A stretch of 64,000 bases of DNA, taken from the NCBI RefSeq assembly GCF_016862275.1, contig NZ_BOMQ01000051.1:1-64000 (forward strand), written 5' to 3'. This document shows, in pieces, positions 58,087-64,000 of the stretch. The notes beneath the pieces were generated by a model. That model saw only the letters and a list, made by a program, of their open reading frames with translations, was not told where the DNA came from and made no database searches. Source of the DNA: Actinoplanes nipponensis. GTDB taxonomy: Bacteria > Actinomycetota > Actinomycetes > Mycobacteriales > Micromonosporaceae. A program made the translations under genes and the position numbers. The stretch's first letter is position 1, and every line of letters begins with the position of its first letter.

Positions 58087-59154
58087 TCAGCGGCGCCGCG
58101 CCACCACAGAGCCGGCCAGCGCCGCCAGCGCCGAGCGGGCCTCGGCCGTCAGCGGCGCGCCGGCGAGGGCGGCCGTGGCCTCGGCGGCCCGCTGGGCGAT
58201 CAGGTCCTCGATGCGGTCCCGGGCCCCGGTGGCCGTGATGAGCGCGCGCAGTTCCTCGGCCCCGGCGTCGTCGAGCCCGGGGTCGCCGAACAGGCGGCGG
58301 ATCCGGGCCGCCTGGGCGCGGTCGGCCCGGTCCCGGGCCATCGCGATCATCACCGTCGGCTTGCCCTCGCGCAGGTCGTCGACCACCGGCTTGCCGGTGA
58401 CGGCCGGGTCGCCGAAGACGCCCAGCACGTCGTCGCGCAGCTGGAAGGCGTCGCCCAGCGGGTCGCCGAACGCCTGCAGCGCGTCCAGCAGCCCGGGCGG
58501 GGCGCCGGCCAGCGCCGCGCCGATCTGCAGCGGGCGGGTCACCGTGTAGCGGGCGGCCTTCATCCGGATAACGGTCAGCGCGCCCGCCACCGAACCGTCG
58601 CCCACGCCCGAGACCAGGTCCAGGTACTGCCCGGCGATGACCTCGGTGCGCATCACCGTGAACAGCCGGTAGCCGCGGTGGATCCAGTCGACCGGCAGGC
58701 CCGACTCGTGCAGCATGTGGTCGGCCCAGGCCGCGCAGAGGTCGCCGCAGAGCAGGGCCGCGCTGTGGCCGTACCGGGTGGCCTCGCCGCGCCAGGAGTG
58801 CCGGGTGTGCACCTCCGCGAAGTGCCGGTGCACGGTCGGCTGGCCGCGGCGCAGCGTGCTGCCGTCCATGATGTCGTCGTGGATCAGGGCGAACGCGTGG
58901 AACAGCTCCAGCGCGGCCGCCGCGACGACGATCTGCGGGGTGTCCGGCTGGCCCGCCCCGCGCCAGCCCCAGTAGCAGAACATCGGGCGCAGCCGCTTGC
59001 CCCCGCTGAGCACGAACCGACGGACCGCGTCCAGCACGCCGGCCGGGGTGCCGTCCGGCCAGTGCGGCCGCTGCCGGTCCAGGTACGCCACCAGCGCCGA
59101 CTCGCACCGGCGGGCCAGCTCGGCGTCGGTGCCGGGCGCGGCCTCGACGCTCAC
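58087..59154 (-). CDS. Trans-polyprenyl diphosphate synthase
   Basis: A 355-residue isoprenyl chain-elongating enzyme. The first Asp-rich motif is DDIMD (residues 93-97) with the substrate arginines in GSTLRRGQP. The second is FQLRDDVLGVFGDP, and KxxTKPV-like TGKPVVDDLREGKPTVM completes the pyrophosphate site. GKRLRPMF binds isopentenyl diphosphate. Phe at the fifth position before DDIMD suggests a product near C20 rather than C15 (inference). The GTG start overlaps the EboF-like stop (GTGA at 59151-59154), tying it to the ebo cluster as its last gene. It would supply the prenyl donor for an EboC-like UbiA prenyltransferase expected outside the window. Confidence 0.9.
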   Translation of the reverse strand: MSVEAAPGTDAELARRCESALVAYLDRQRPHWPDGTPAGVLDAVRRFVLSGGKRLRPMFCYWGWRGAGQPDTPQIVVAAAALELFHAFALIHDDIMDGSTLRRGQPTVHRHFAEVHTRHSWRGEATRYGHSAALLCGDLCAAWADHMLHESGLPVDWIHRGYRLFTVMRTEVIAGQYLDLVSGVGDGSVAGALTVIRMKAARYTVTRPLQIGAALAGAPPGLLDALQAFGDPLGDAFQLRDDVLGVFGDPAVTGKPVVDDLREGKPTVMIAMARDRADRAQAARIRRLFGDPGLDDAGAEELRALITATGARDRIEDLIAQRAAEATAALAGAPLTAEARSALAALAGSVVARRR

Positions 59155-60587
59155 GGCCGGGGCCCGGGTCGGGCGAGCGCCGACGACCCGGCGCCGGCGG
59201 GTGCGGACGGTGGCAGGCCGGCCAGCGAGAGCAGCAGCTCCTTCACCTCGGTGGCCGCGACCGCGTCCCGCGCGGCCGCCGGGTCCGAGCAGATCAGCAC
59301 CGGCGCGTCGCGCGGGTCGGCGGGCAGCCGCCCGTGCGAGCCCCGCACCGCGCGGGCCCCGGCGTCCAGGCCGACCACGCTCATCAGGTACCGCAGGCCC
59401 AGCTTCTTGCGCAGCAGCGCGAGCCCCGCGCGGGCCTTGGCGGCGGTCGGGCCGGCCGGGTCGAAGAACAGCTCCGCCGGGTCGTACCCGGGCTTGCGGT
59501 GGATCTCGACCAGCCGGGCGAAGTCCGGCGCCGCCCGCTCGTCCAGCCAGTAGTAGTAGGTGAACCAGGCGTCCGGCTCGGCCACCAGCACCAGCTCGCC
59601 GGAGCGTTCGTGGTCGAGGCCGTACGCCGCCCGGCCGTCCGCGTCGAGCACCTCGGCGACGCCCGGCAGGGTCGCGCAGAGCTTCGCCACGGCCGGGACG
59701 TCGGCAGGGTCGCGCACGTACACGTGCGCGATCTGGTGGTCGGCCACGGCGAACGCGCGCGACGTCCACGGGTCCAGGTATTCCATGCCGGCCTGGGTGT
59801 GCACCCGCAGCAGGCCCTCGGCCCGCAGCAGGCGGTTGATGTCGACGGGGCGGGAGACATCGGTGATGCCGTACTCGGAGAGCACCACGACGGTGGCGCC
59901 GCGGGCCGTGGCGGCGTCGAGCAGCGGGCCCAGGGTGGCGTCCAGCTCGGCGGCGGCCGCGGCGGCGCGGGGCGAGGACGGGCCGTGGCGTTGCAGGTCG
60001 TAGTCGAGGTGCGGCACGTAGACCAGGGTCAGGTCGGGGTGGTGCCGGTCCATGATCTGCTCGGCGGCCCGGCAGATCCACCGCGACGAGGCCAGGCCGG
60101 CGTTCGCGCCCCAGTAGCTGAACAGCGGGAACGGGCCGAGCGCGGCGGTGAGCTCGTCGTGCAGCTCCGGCGGGTACGTGTAGCAGTCCGGGTCCTTGCG
60201 CCCGTCGGCGTGGTAGACCGGCCGGGGCGTCACGGTCCAGTCCACGTCGGCGCCCATCGCGTACCACCAGCACACGTTGGCCACCGTGAAGCCGGGCCGG
60301 CGCGCCCGGGCCGCGTCCCACAGCTTCTCCCCCCGCACCAGCGCGTTGTGCTGCCGCCAGAGCAGCACCTCGCCGAGGTCGCGGAAGTACCAGCCGTTGC
60401 CGACGATGCCGTGCTCGGCGGGCAGCGTGCCGGTGAGGAAGGTGGACTGCACCGAGCAGGTGACCGCGGGCAACACCGTGCCCAGCGGCGCCCGGAAGCC
60501 GGCGCCGGCCAGCCGGGTCAGGCGCGGCATGTGCGCCAGCAGCCGCGGGGTCAGGCCGACGACGTCCAGGACGACCACGGGGGTCAC
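59151..60587 (-). CDS. Alkaline phosphatase-superfamily phosphodiesterase, EboF-like
   Basis: A 478-residue nucleotide pyrophosphatase/phosphodiesterase fold enzyme. The metal Asp is in VVVLDVVGL and the nucleophile Thr in AVTCSVQSTFLTGTLPAEHGI. A second metal site holds YVPHLDYDLQRHG, and the later His is in YGLDHERSGELVLVAEP. The classic SDHGM motif is replaced by LSEYGI, so the metal site differs from ordinary nucleotide pyrophosphatases. There is no signal peptide, so it acts in the cytoplasm. EboF proteins of ebo clusters are of this superfamily and neighbour context supports the name. Overlaps of 4 nt join it to both neighbours. Confidence 0.8.
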   Translation of the reverse strand: MTPVVVLDVVGLTPRLLAHMPRLTRLAGAGFRAPLGTVLPAVTCSVQSTFLTGTLPAEHGIVGNGWYFRDLGEVLLWRQHNALVRGEKLWDAARARRPGFTVANVCWWYAMGADVDWTVTPRPVYHADGRKDPDCYTYPPELHDELTAALGPFPLFSYWGANAGLASSRWICRAAEQIMDRHHPDLTLVYVPHLDYDLQRHGPSSPRAAAAAAELDATLGPLLDAATARGATVVVLSEYGITDVSRPVDINRLLRAEGLLRVHTQAGMEYLDPWTSRAFAVADHQIAHVYVRDPADVPAVAKLCATLPGVAEVLDADGRAAYGLDHERSGELVLVAEPDAWFTYYYWLDERAAPDFARLVEIHRKPGYDPAELFFDPAGPTAAKARAGLALLRKKLGLRYLMSVVGLDAGARAVRGSHGRLPADPRDAPVLICSDPAAARDAVAATEVKELLLSLAGLPPSAPAGAGSSALARPGPRP

Positions 60588-61735
60588 GGCGTCACTCCCT
60601 CGTGGATCGTGAGGCCCAGCGCGGTCAGCTGGGCCCGGGCGAAGAACAGCTCGGCGGCGATGCCGGCCGCGAGCTCGGCCGGGCTGTGCGGGCGCGAGGT
60701 CGGGGGCAGCACGTGCCAGGTGTACGTCTCCACGTCGAAGTGGTCGCAGAGCGCCTCGGAGCCGCCGGCCAACAGCCGCAGCGACTCGGCCAGCACCCCG
60801 ACGGTGGTCTGCAGCGGCGGCACGGGCGGCGCGTGCAGCGGCACGTGGTAGTGCACCCGCCAGGGCTGGTCGCCGCCGCCGGGCACGGCCAGCGCCTCGT
60901 CCAGGTCGTCGGTGGCCAGCCCGAGCCCGCCGCGGGTCTGGTGCAGGAAGCGCGGCTCGACGTACTCGCCGAGCACCGCGGCGTCGGCCCGCGGGTCGGC
61001 GCTGGCCAGCGCCACCGACACCTGCACCTTGACGATGGGCAGGCCGGCCGCGGCCAGGGTGCGCAGCGCCTCGGCCGGCTCCTCCCAGGCGCAGGCGAGA
61101 TGGGCCAGGTCGAGGCAGACGCCGAGCCGGCGGGTGTCCATCCCGGCGAGCAGCTCCGCCGCCTGGGCGGTGTTCTCGATGACGCAGCCGGGCTCGGGCT
61201 CGAAGGCCACCCGGATCTCGCGGTCCAGCTGCGCCAGCGACCGGGCCAGCTCGTCCAGGTGGTGCCGGCAGTCGCCGAAGCGGGTGGCGTCCCACGGCTC
61301 GCGCCAGGCCAGCGGCAGCGTGGAGACCGAACCGCGGGCGGCGTCGGCCGGCAGCAGGTCGGCCAGCACCCGGGCCAGGTCCAGGGTGTACGCCAGCCGC
61401 TGCCCGGTGGTCCAGTCGGGCTGGTAGACCGCGTGCTTGACGACCGGCGCCTGGAACGCCTGGTACGGGAACCCGTTGAGGGTGACCACCTCCAGCCCGC
61501 GCGCGTCCAGCTCGCGGCGCAGCCGTTGCCGCCCGGCGACGTCCGCGGCGAGCCCCGCGGCCACCGGCGCGGCCAGCCACAGCCCGAGGCCGAGCACGTC
61601 CGCGCCGAGCCGTTCCCGGATCGGCACCGCGTACGTGTCGAGCTGGGCCAGGATGCCGGCGAAGTCCTCGGCCGCGTGCACGTTGGTGCAGTAGGACAGG
61701 TGCACGAGCTGGCCGTCCGGGTGGCGCAGGCGCAT
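60584..61735 (-). CDS. eboE: Metabolite traffic protein EboE (xylose isomerase-like TIM barrel)
   Basis: A 383-residue TIM barrel. It opens with the EboE motif LVHLSYCTNVHAAEDFAGILAQLD and has GLGLWLAAPVA, LEVVTLNGFPYQAFQAPVVKHAVYQPDWTT, AFEPEPGCVIENT and GVCLDLAHLACAWEEPAEAL. The Glu, Asp and His positions match metal ligands of the sugar-phosphate isomerase fold. A long region with HYHVPLHAPPVPPLQTT and DHFDVETYTWHVLP ends the protein. The reaction is not established. Its ATG shares one base with the TatD stop, and its stop overlaps the EboF-like start. Confidence 0.88.
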   Translation of the reverse strand: MRLRHPDGQLVHLSYCTNVHAAEDFAGILAQLDTYAVPIRERLGADVLGLGLWLAAPVAAGLAADVAGRQRLRRELDARGLEVVTLNGFPYQAFQAPVVKHAVYQPDWTTGQRLAYTLDLARVLADLLPADAARGSVSTLPLAWREPWDATRFGDCRHHLDELARSLAQLDREIRVAFEPEPGCVIENTAQAAELLAGMDTRRLGVCLDLAHLACAWEEPAEALRTLAAAGLPIVKVQVSVALASADPRADAAVLGEYVEPRFLHQTRGGLGLATDDLDEALAVPGGGDQPWRVHYHVPLHAPPVPPLQTTVGVLAESLRLLAGGSEALCDHFDVETYTWHVLPPTSRPHSPAELAAGIAAELFFARAQLTALGLTIHEGVTP

Positions 61736-62583
61736 CAGCTGCCTCCCCGCGCTATCGAGCTGCCGGCGAAGGACGGGCCGGCGGCGGTGGCGGACAGGTC
61801 CAGGCGGCCGGACTGGCCGTAGAACTCGACCGGGTTGCGCCACAGCACCCGGTCCACGTCGTCGGCGGTGAACCCGGCCGCCAGCAGCGCCTCGCCGGTC
61901 GCCACGGTCAGCAGCGGGTCGGAGTGGCCCCAGTCGGCGGCCGAGTTCACCAGGATCCGCTCGGTCCCGTACGCCTTGATGATCTCCACCATCCGCGGCG
62001 GCGACATCTTGGTCTCCGGGTAGATGGAGAAGCCCAGCCAGCAGCCCGAGTCGCGGACCAGGCCGACGGTGACCTCGTTGAGGTGGTCGACGGCGACCCG
62101 GCCGGGTTGGATGCCGGACTCGGCGACGACGTCGAGGGTGCGCCGGGTGCCGGCGGCCTTGTCCCGGTGCGGGGTGTGCACCAGCGCCGGCAGCTCGTAG
62201 GAGATCGCCAGGGCGAGCTGGGCGGCGAACGCCTCGTCCTCGGCCGGGGTCATCGAGTCGTAGCCGATCTCGCCGACCGCGACCACGCCGTCCTTGTCCA
62301 GGTAGCGCGGCAGCAGGTCGAGCACGCCCCGGCAGCGCGGATCGTTGGCCTCCTTGGGGTTCAGCGCCAGGGTCGCGTGGTGCCGGATGCCGAACTGCGC
62401 CGCCCGGTACGGCTCCCAGCCGATCAGCGAGTCGAAGTAGTCGGCGAACGAGCCCGGGTTGGTGCGCGGCTGGCCCAGCCAGAACGCCGGCTCCACCACG
62501 GCCTGCACGCCGTGGGCGGCCATCGCGCGGTAGTCGTCGGTGGTGCGCGAGGTCATGTGGATGTGCGGGTCGAAGATGCGCAT
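61735..62583 (-). CDS. TatD-like metal-dependent hydrolase of the ebo cluster
   Basis: A 282-residue amidohydrolase-fold protein. The metal-binding start is MRIFDPHIHM (H7, H9), followed by VAVGEIGYDS (Glu), LVHTPHRDK (His), VAVDHLNE (His) and NSAADWGHSD (Asp), the full TatD-type ligand set. The residues around HIHMTSRTTDDYRAMA are those of the ebo-linked (EboB-like) branch rather than TatD DNases. The overlaps TGATG on both sides place it between EboA and EboE. Confidence 0.85.
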   Translation of the reverse strand: MRIFDPHIHMTSRTTDDYRAMAAHGVQAVVEPAFWLGQPRTNPGSFADYFDSLIGWEPYRAAQFGIRHHATLALNPKEANDPRCRGVLDLLPRYLDKDGVVAVGEIGYDSMTPAEDEAFAAQLALAISYELPALVHTPHRDKAAGTRRTLDVVAESGIQPGRVAVDHLNEVTVGLVRDSGCWLGFSIYPETKMSPPRMVEIIKAYGTERILVNSAADWGHSDPLLTVATGEALLAAGFTADDVDRVLWRNPVEFYGQSGRLDLSATAAGPSFAGSSIARGGS

Positions 62584-63191
62584 CACGCCTGCTTCCTCGA
62601 GGTGGGGGCGACGGTCAGCCGGTTGAGCAGGGCCAGCGCGTCGGCCGGCAGGCGGCGCCCGGCGGCGGCGCGTTCGGTGGCCAGCGCGGCCAGCATGGCG
62701 GCCAGCTCCGCGTCGGCGCGGTCGGCGAGGCCGGACACGGCGCTGAGCGGGATGCCCATGAAGACGCACTTGACCACGCCCTGCCGCCAGGCGGCGGCGT
62801 CCAGGCGCCGTGCGTACGGGCCCAGCGCCGCGGCGACGAGCCGGGTGTCGTTGGTCCGCAGCGCGTCGTGCAGCAGCGGCACCCCGGCGTCGCCGAGCTC
62901 CAGCAGCGGCAGCGCGGCCAGCACGGCGAGCCGTTCGGCGGCGTCGCCCTGCTGGTAGACGGTCACGATCCGCCCGGGGTCGGCCAGCTCCGCCAGCAGC
63001 AGCGCCCGGCCGGCCCGCCCGGCCGTCCAGCCGCCGGCGCCGGCCAGCGGATCGCGGCCGAGCTTGCGCCCGGCCCGGGCGAACAGGGCCCCGACGGCGT
63101 CCGGGTCGGCCCGCACGCGGGCCAGGGCATCGTCGAGCCAGGGCTTTGCCGGTACGGCGGCGAGCGCCGCGCGCAGGTCGTCAAGGGTCAT
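62583..63191 (-). CDS. eboA: EboA domain protein
   Basis: A 202-residue all-helical protein of the EboA family: LLAELADPGRIVTVYQQGDAAERLAVLAALPLLELGDAGVPLLHDALRTNDTRLVAAALGPYA, then the conserved AWRQGVVKCVFMGIPLSAVSGLADRADAELAAMLAALATERAAAGRRLPADALALL. The V-x-K-x-V-F-M-G-x-P block is the family hallmark. The molecular function is unknown. Its ATG overlaps the upstream epimerase-like stop (ATGA at 63188-63191) and its stop shares a base with the TatD-like start. Confidence 0.88.
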   Translation of the reverse strand: MTLDDLRAALAAVPAKPWLDDALARVRADPDAVGALFARAGRKLGRDPLAGAGGWTAGRAGRALLLAELADPGRIVTVYQQGDAAERLAVLAALPLLELGDAGVPLLHDALRTNDTRLVAAALGPYARRLDAAAWRQGVVKCVFMGIPLSAVSGLADRADAELAAMLAALATERAAAGRRLPADALALLNRLTVAPTSRKQA

Positions 63192-64000
63192 CGTCCCTCC
63201 TGGTCGGCCGCGGTCAGAAAGGCCAGGGAGTCACGCGCGACGGCCGGGGCGGCGTGCGAGTGCCGGGGCAGCTCGACGGCGACCAGCCCGCGGTAGCCGC
63301 CGGCGCGCAGGGCCCGCAGCACCGGCGGGAAGTCGATCTCGCCGGCGCCGAACTCGAGGTGCTCGTGCACGCCCCGGCGCATGTCGTCGATCTGGACGTT
63401 GACCAGGTGCGGCGCCACGGCGGCCACGCAGTCGGGCACGGGCAGCGGCTCCAGGCAGCGGCAGTGTCCGATGTCGAGGGTGAGGCCGAACATCGGCGGC
63501 GCGCCCAGCTCGGCGTGCAGCCGCCGCCAGCCGGCGAGGTCGGCCACCAGCATGCCCGGCTCAGGCTCGAAACCCAGCGGCACGCGGGCGGCGGTGGCCG
63601 CCGCGGTGACCTCGGCGCAGCCGTCGACCAGGCGCTGCCAGGCGGTGCGGTGGTCGACGTCGTCGGGGCGTACCCCGGACCAGAAGGACACCGCCTCGGC
63701 GCCCAGGTCGGCGCCGACCGCGACCGCGCGCCGCAGGAAGTCCAGCCGCAGCTTGCGGTCGTCGTGCAGCAGGGTGGGCGCGTGCTTGCGCCACGGGTCG
63801 AGCAGGTACCGGGCGCCGGTCTCCACGACCACGGCCAGGCCGAGCTCGCGCAGCCGGTCGGCGGTGCGGGCGACCCGCCGGGCCAGGCCGGGCGCGAACG
63901 GGTCGAGGTGGTCGTGGTCCAGGGTCAGGGCGACGCCGGCGTAGCCGAGGCCGGCGATGACGGTGAGGGCGTCGGCCAGGCGGTGGTTGGCGAAGCCGTT
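63188..64000 (-). CDS. Sugar phosphate isomerase/epimerase-like TIM barrel (5' end outside window)
   Basis: Only the last 270 residues are present; the frame stays open through base 64000 (NGFANHRLADALTVIAGLGYAGVALTLDHDHLDP), so the N-terminus lies to the right. Family motifs are AVSFWSGVRPDD, LGFEPEPGMLV (Glu), FGLTLDIGHCRC (Asp, His), LVNVQIDDMRRGVHEHLEFGAGEIDFPPVLRAL (His, Glu) and YRGLVAVELPRHSH, forming a divalent-metal centre. It resembles myo-inosose or hexulose epimerases. It is the first gene seen here of the ebo cluster and is coupled to eboA. Confidence 0.85.
   Translation of the reverse strand, partial: NGFANHRLADALTVIAGLGYAGVALTLDHDHLDPFAPGLARRVARTADRLRELGLAVVVETGARYLLDPWRKHAPTLLHDDRKLRLDFLRRAVAVGADLGAEAVSFWSGVRPDDVDHRTAWQRLVDGCAEVTAAATAARVPLGFEPEPGMLVADLAGWRRLHAELGAPPMFGLTLDIGHCRCLEPLPVPDCVAAVAPHLVNVQIDDMRRGVHEHLEFGAGEIDFPPVLRALRAGGYRGLVAVELPRHSHAAPAVARDSLAFLTAADQEGR

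Noticed and set aside
58087..60321. Apparent 744-residue fusion ending in the prenyl synthase
   Set aside because: The upstream 389 codons are a shadow of the EboF-like gene. The GTGA overlap at 59151-59154 marks the prenyl synthase start.

Overview
The window is high-GC actinomycete DNA. Start codons are often GTG, coding density is high, many start/stop codons overlap as ATGA or GTGA, and several genes look leaderless. The LpqY-SugABC type trehalose importer, a BTAD/NB-ARC/TPR regulator, LCP proteins, DIP1984 and EboA families, and secreted multi-domain glycosidases all fit a Micromonosporaceae-like (Actinoplanes-type) chromosome. No phage, transposase, CRISPR or rRNA was seen. The only sign of a possible junction is a tRNA 3'-end-like fragment near 46.3 kb.

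Layout. 1-5.5 kb: the end of a secreted Ig-repeat protein, an EEP-family hydrolase, an unknown protein, a B12-binding radical SAM enzyme, a threonine-synthase-like PLP enzyme and a small heat shock protein behind a CIRCE element. 5.5-9.3 kb: a palindrome-rich spacer, a TPR-GGDEF diguanylate cyclase and a DUF5995 protein. 8.3-11.7 kb: an MFS exporter, TetR and threonine dehydratase operon with two TetR-like operators. 11.8-18.6 kb: a methylamine/glycine-betaine demethylation operon (GcvT-fused FAD enzyme, monomeric sarcosine oxidase, Rieske oxygenase) followed by a GH36 alpha-galactosidase. 18.6-21.4 kb: UspA, an amino-acid permease and a DapA-like lyase. 21.4-25.7 kb: the lpqY-sugABC importer. 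25.9-35.5 kb: an alpha-xylosidase (GH31), ABC importer, LacI and secreted GH3 regulon marked by three nearly identical LacI operators. 35.6-40.9 kb: a methyltransferase, a membrane-anchored CBM2-like protein, a HEAT-GT4 fusion overlapping a GT1 glycosyltransferase, and a YciI-like protein. 41.0-46.1 kb: an FMN riboswitch driving a PnuC-family (riboflavin) transporter, then LCP, MBL-fold, beta-lactamase-like and GNAT genes. 46.3-54.8 kb: the tRNA-like fragment, a DIP1984 protein, three consecutive lipoproteins divergent from a large BTAD-NB-ARC-TPR regulator, a PH-like protein and a secreted M1 peptidase. 55.0-58.1 kb: small accessory enzymes including a MarR/VOC divergent pair with a palindromic operator.

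58.1-64.0 kb (minus strand, running in from beyond the right edge) is an ebo-type cluster: a TIM-barrel epimerase-like protein, EboA, a TatD-like hydrolase, EboE, an EboF-like phosphodiesterase and a trans-polyprenyl diphosphate synthase. All six are joined by 1-4 nt stop/start overlaps. Ebo clusters are linked to moving a metabolite through the membrane in cyanobacteria (scytonemin monomer). The cargo here is unknown, and this is the best candidate in the window for an under-described system.

Sugar uptake (trehalose, xylosyl-oligosaccharides, alpha-galactosides) and methylated-amine degradation are the other main themes. Regulation can be read unusually well from sequence: CIRCE, TetR, LacI and MarR-like palindromes, one orphan palindrome, one riboswitch with a ribosome-site-masking hairpin, and several strong hairpin terminators, some of which enclose stop codons.
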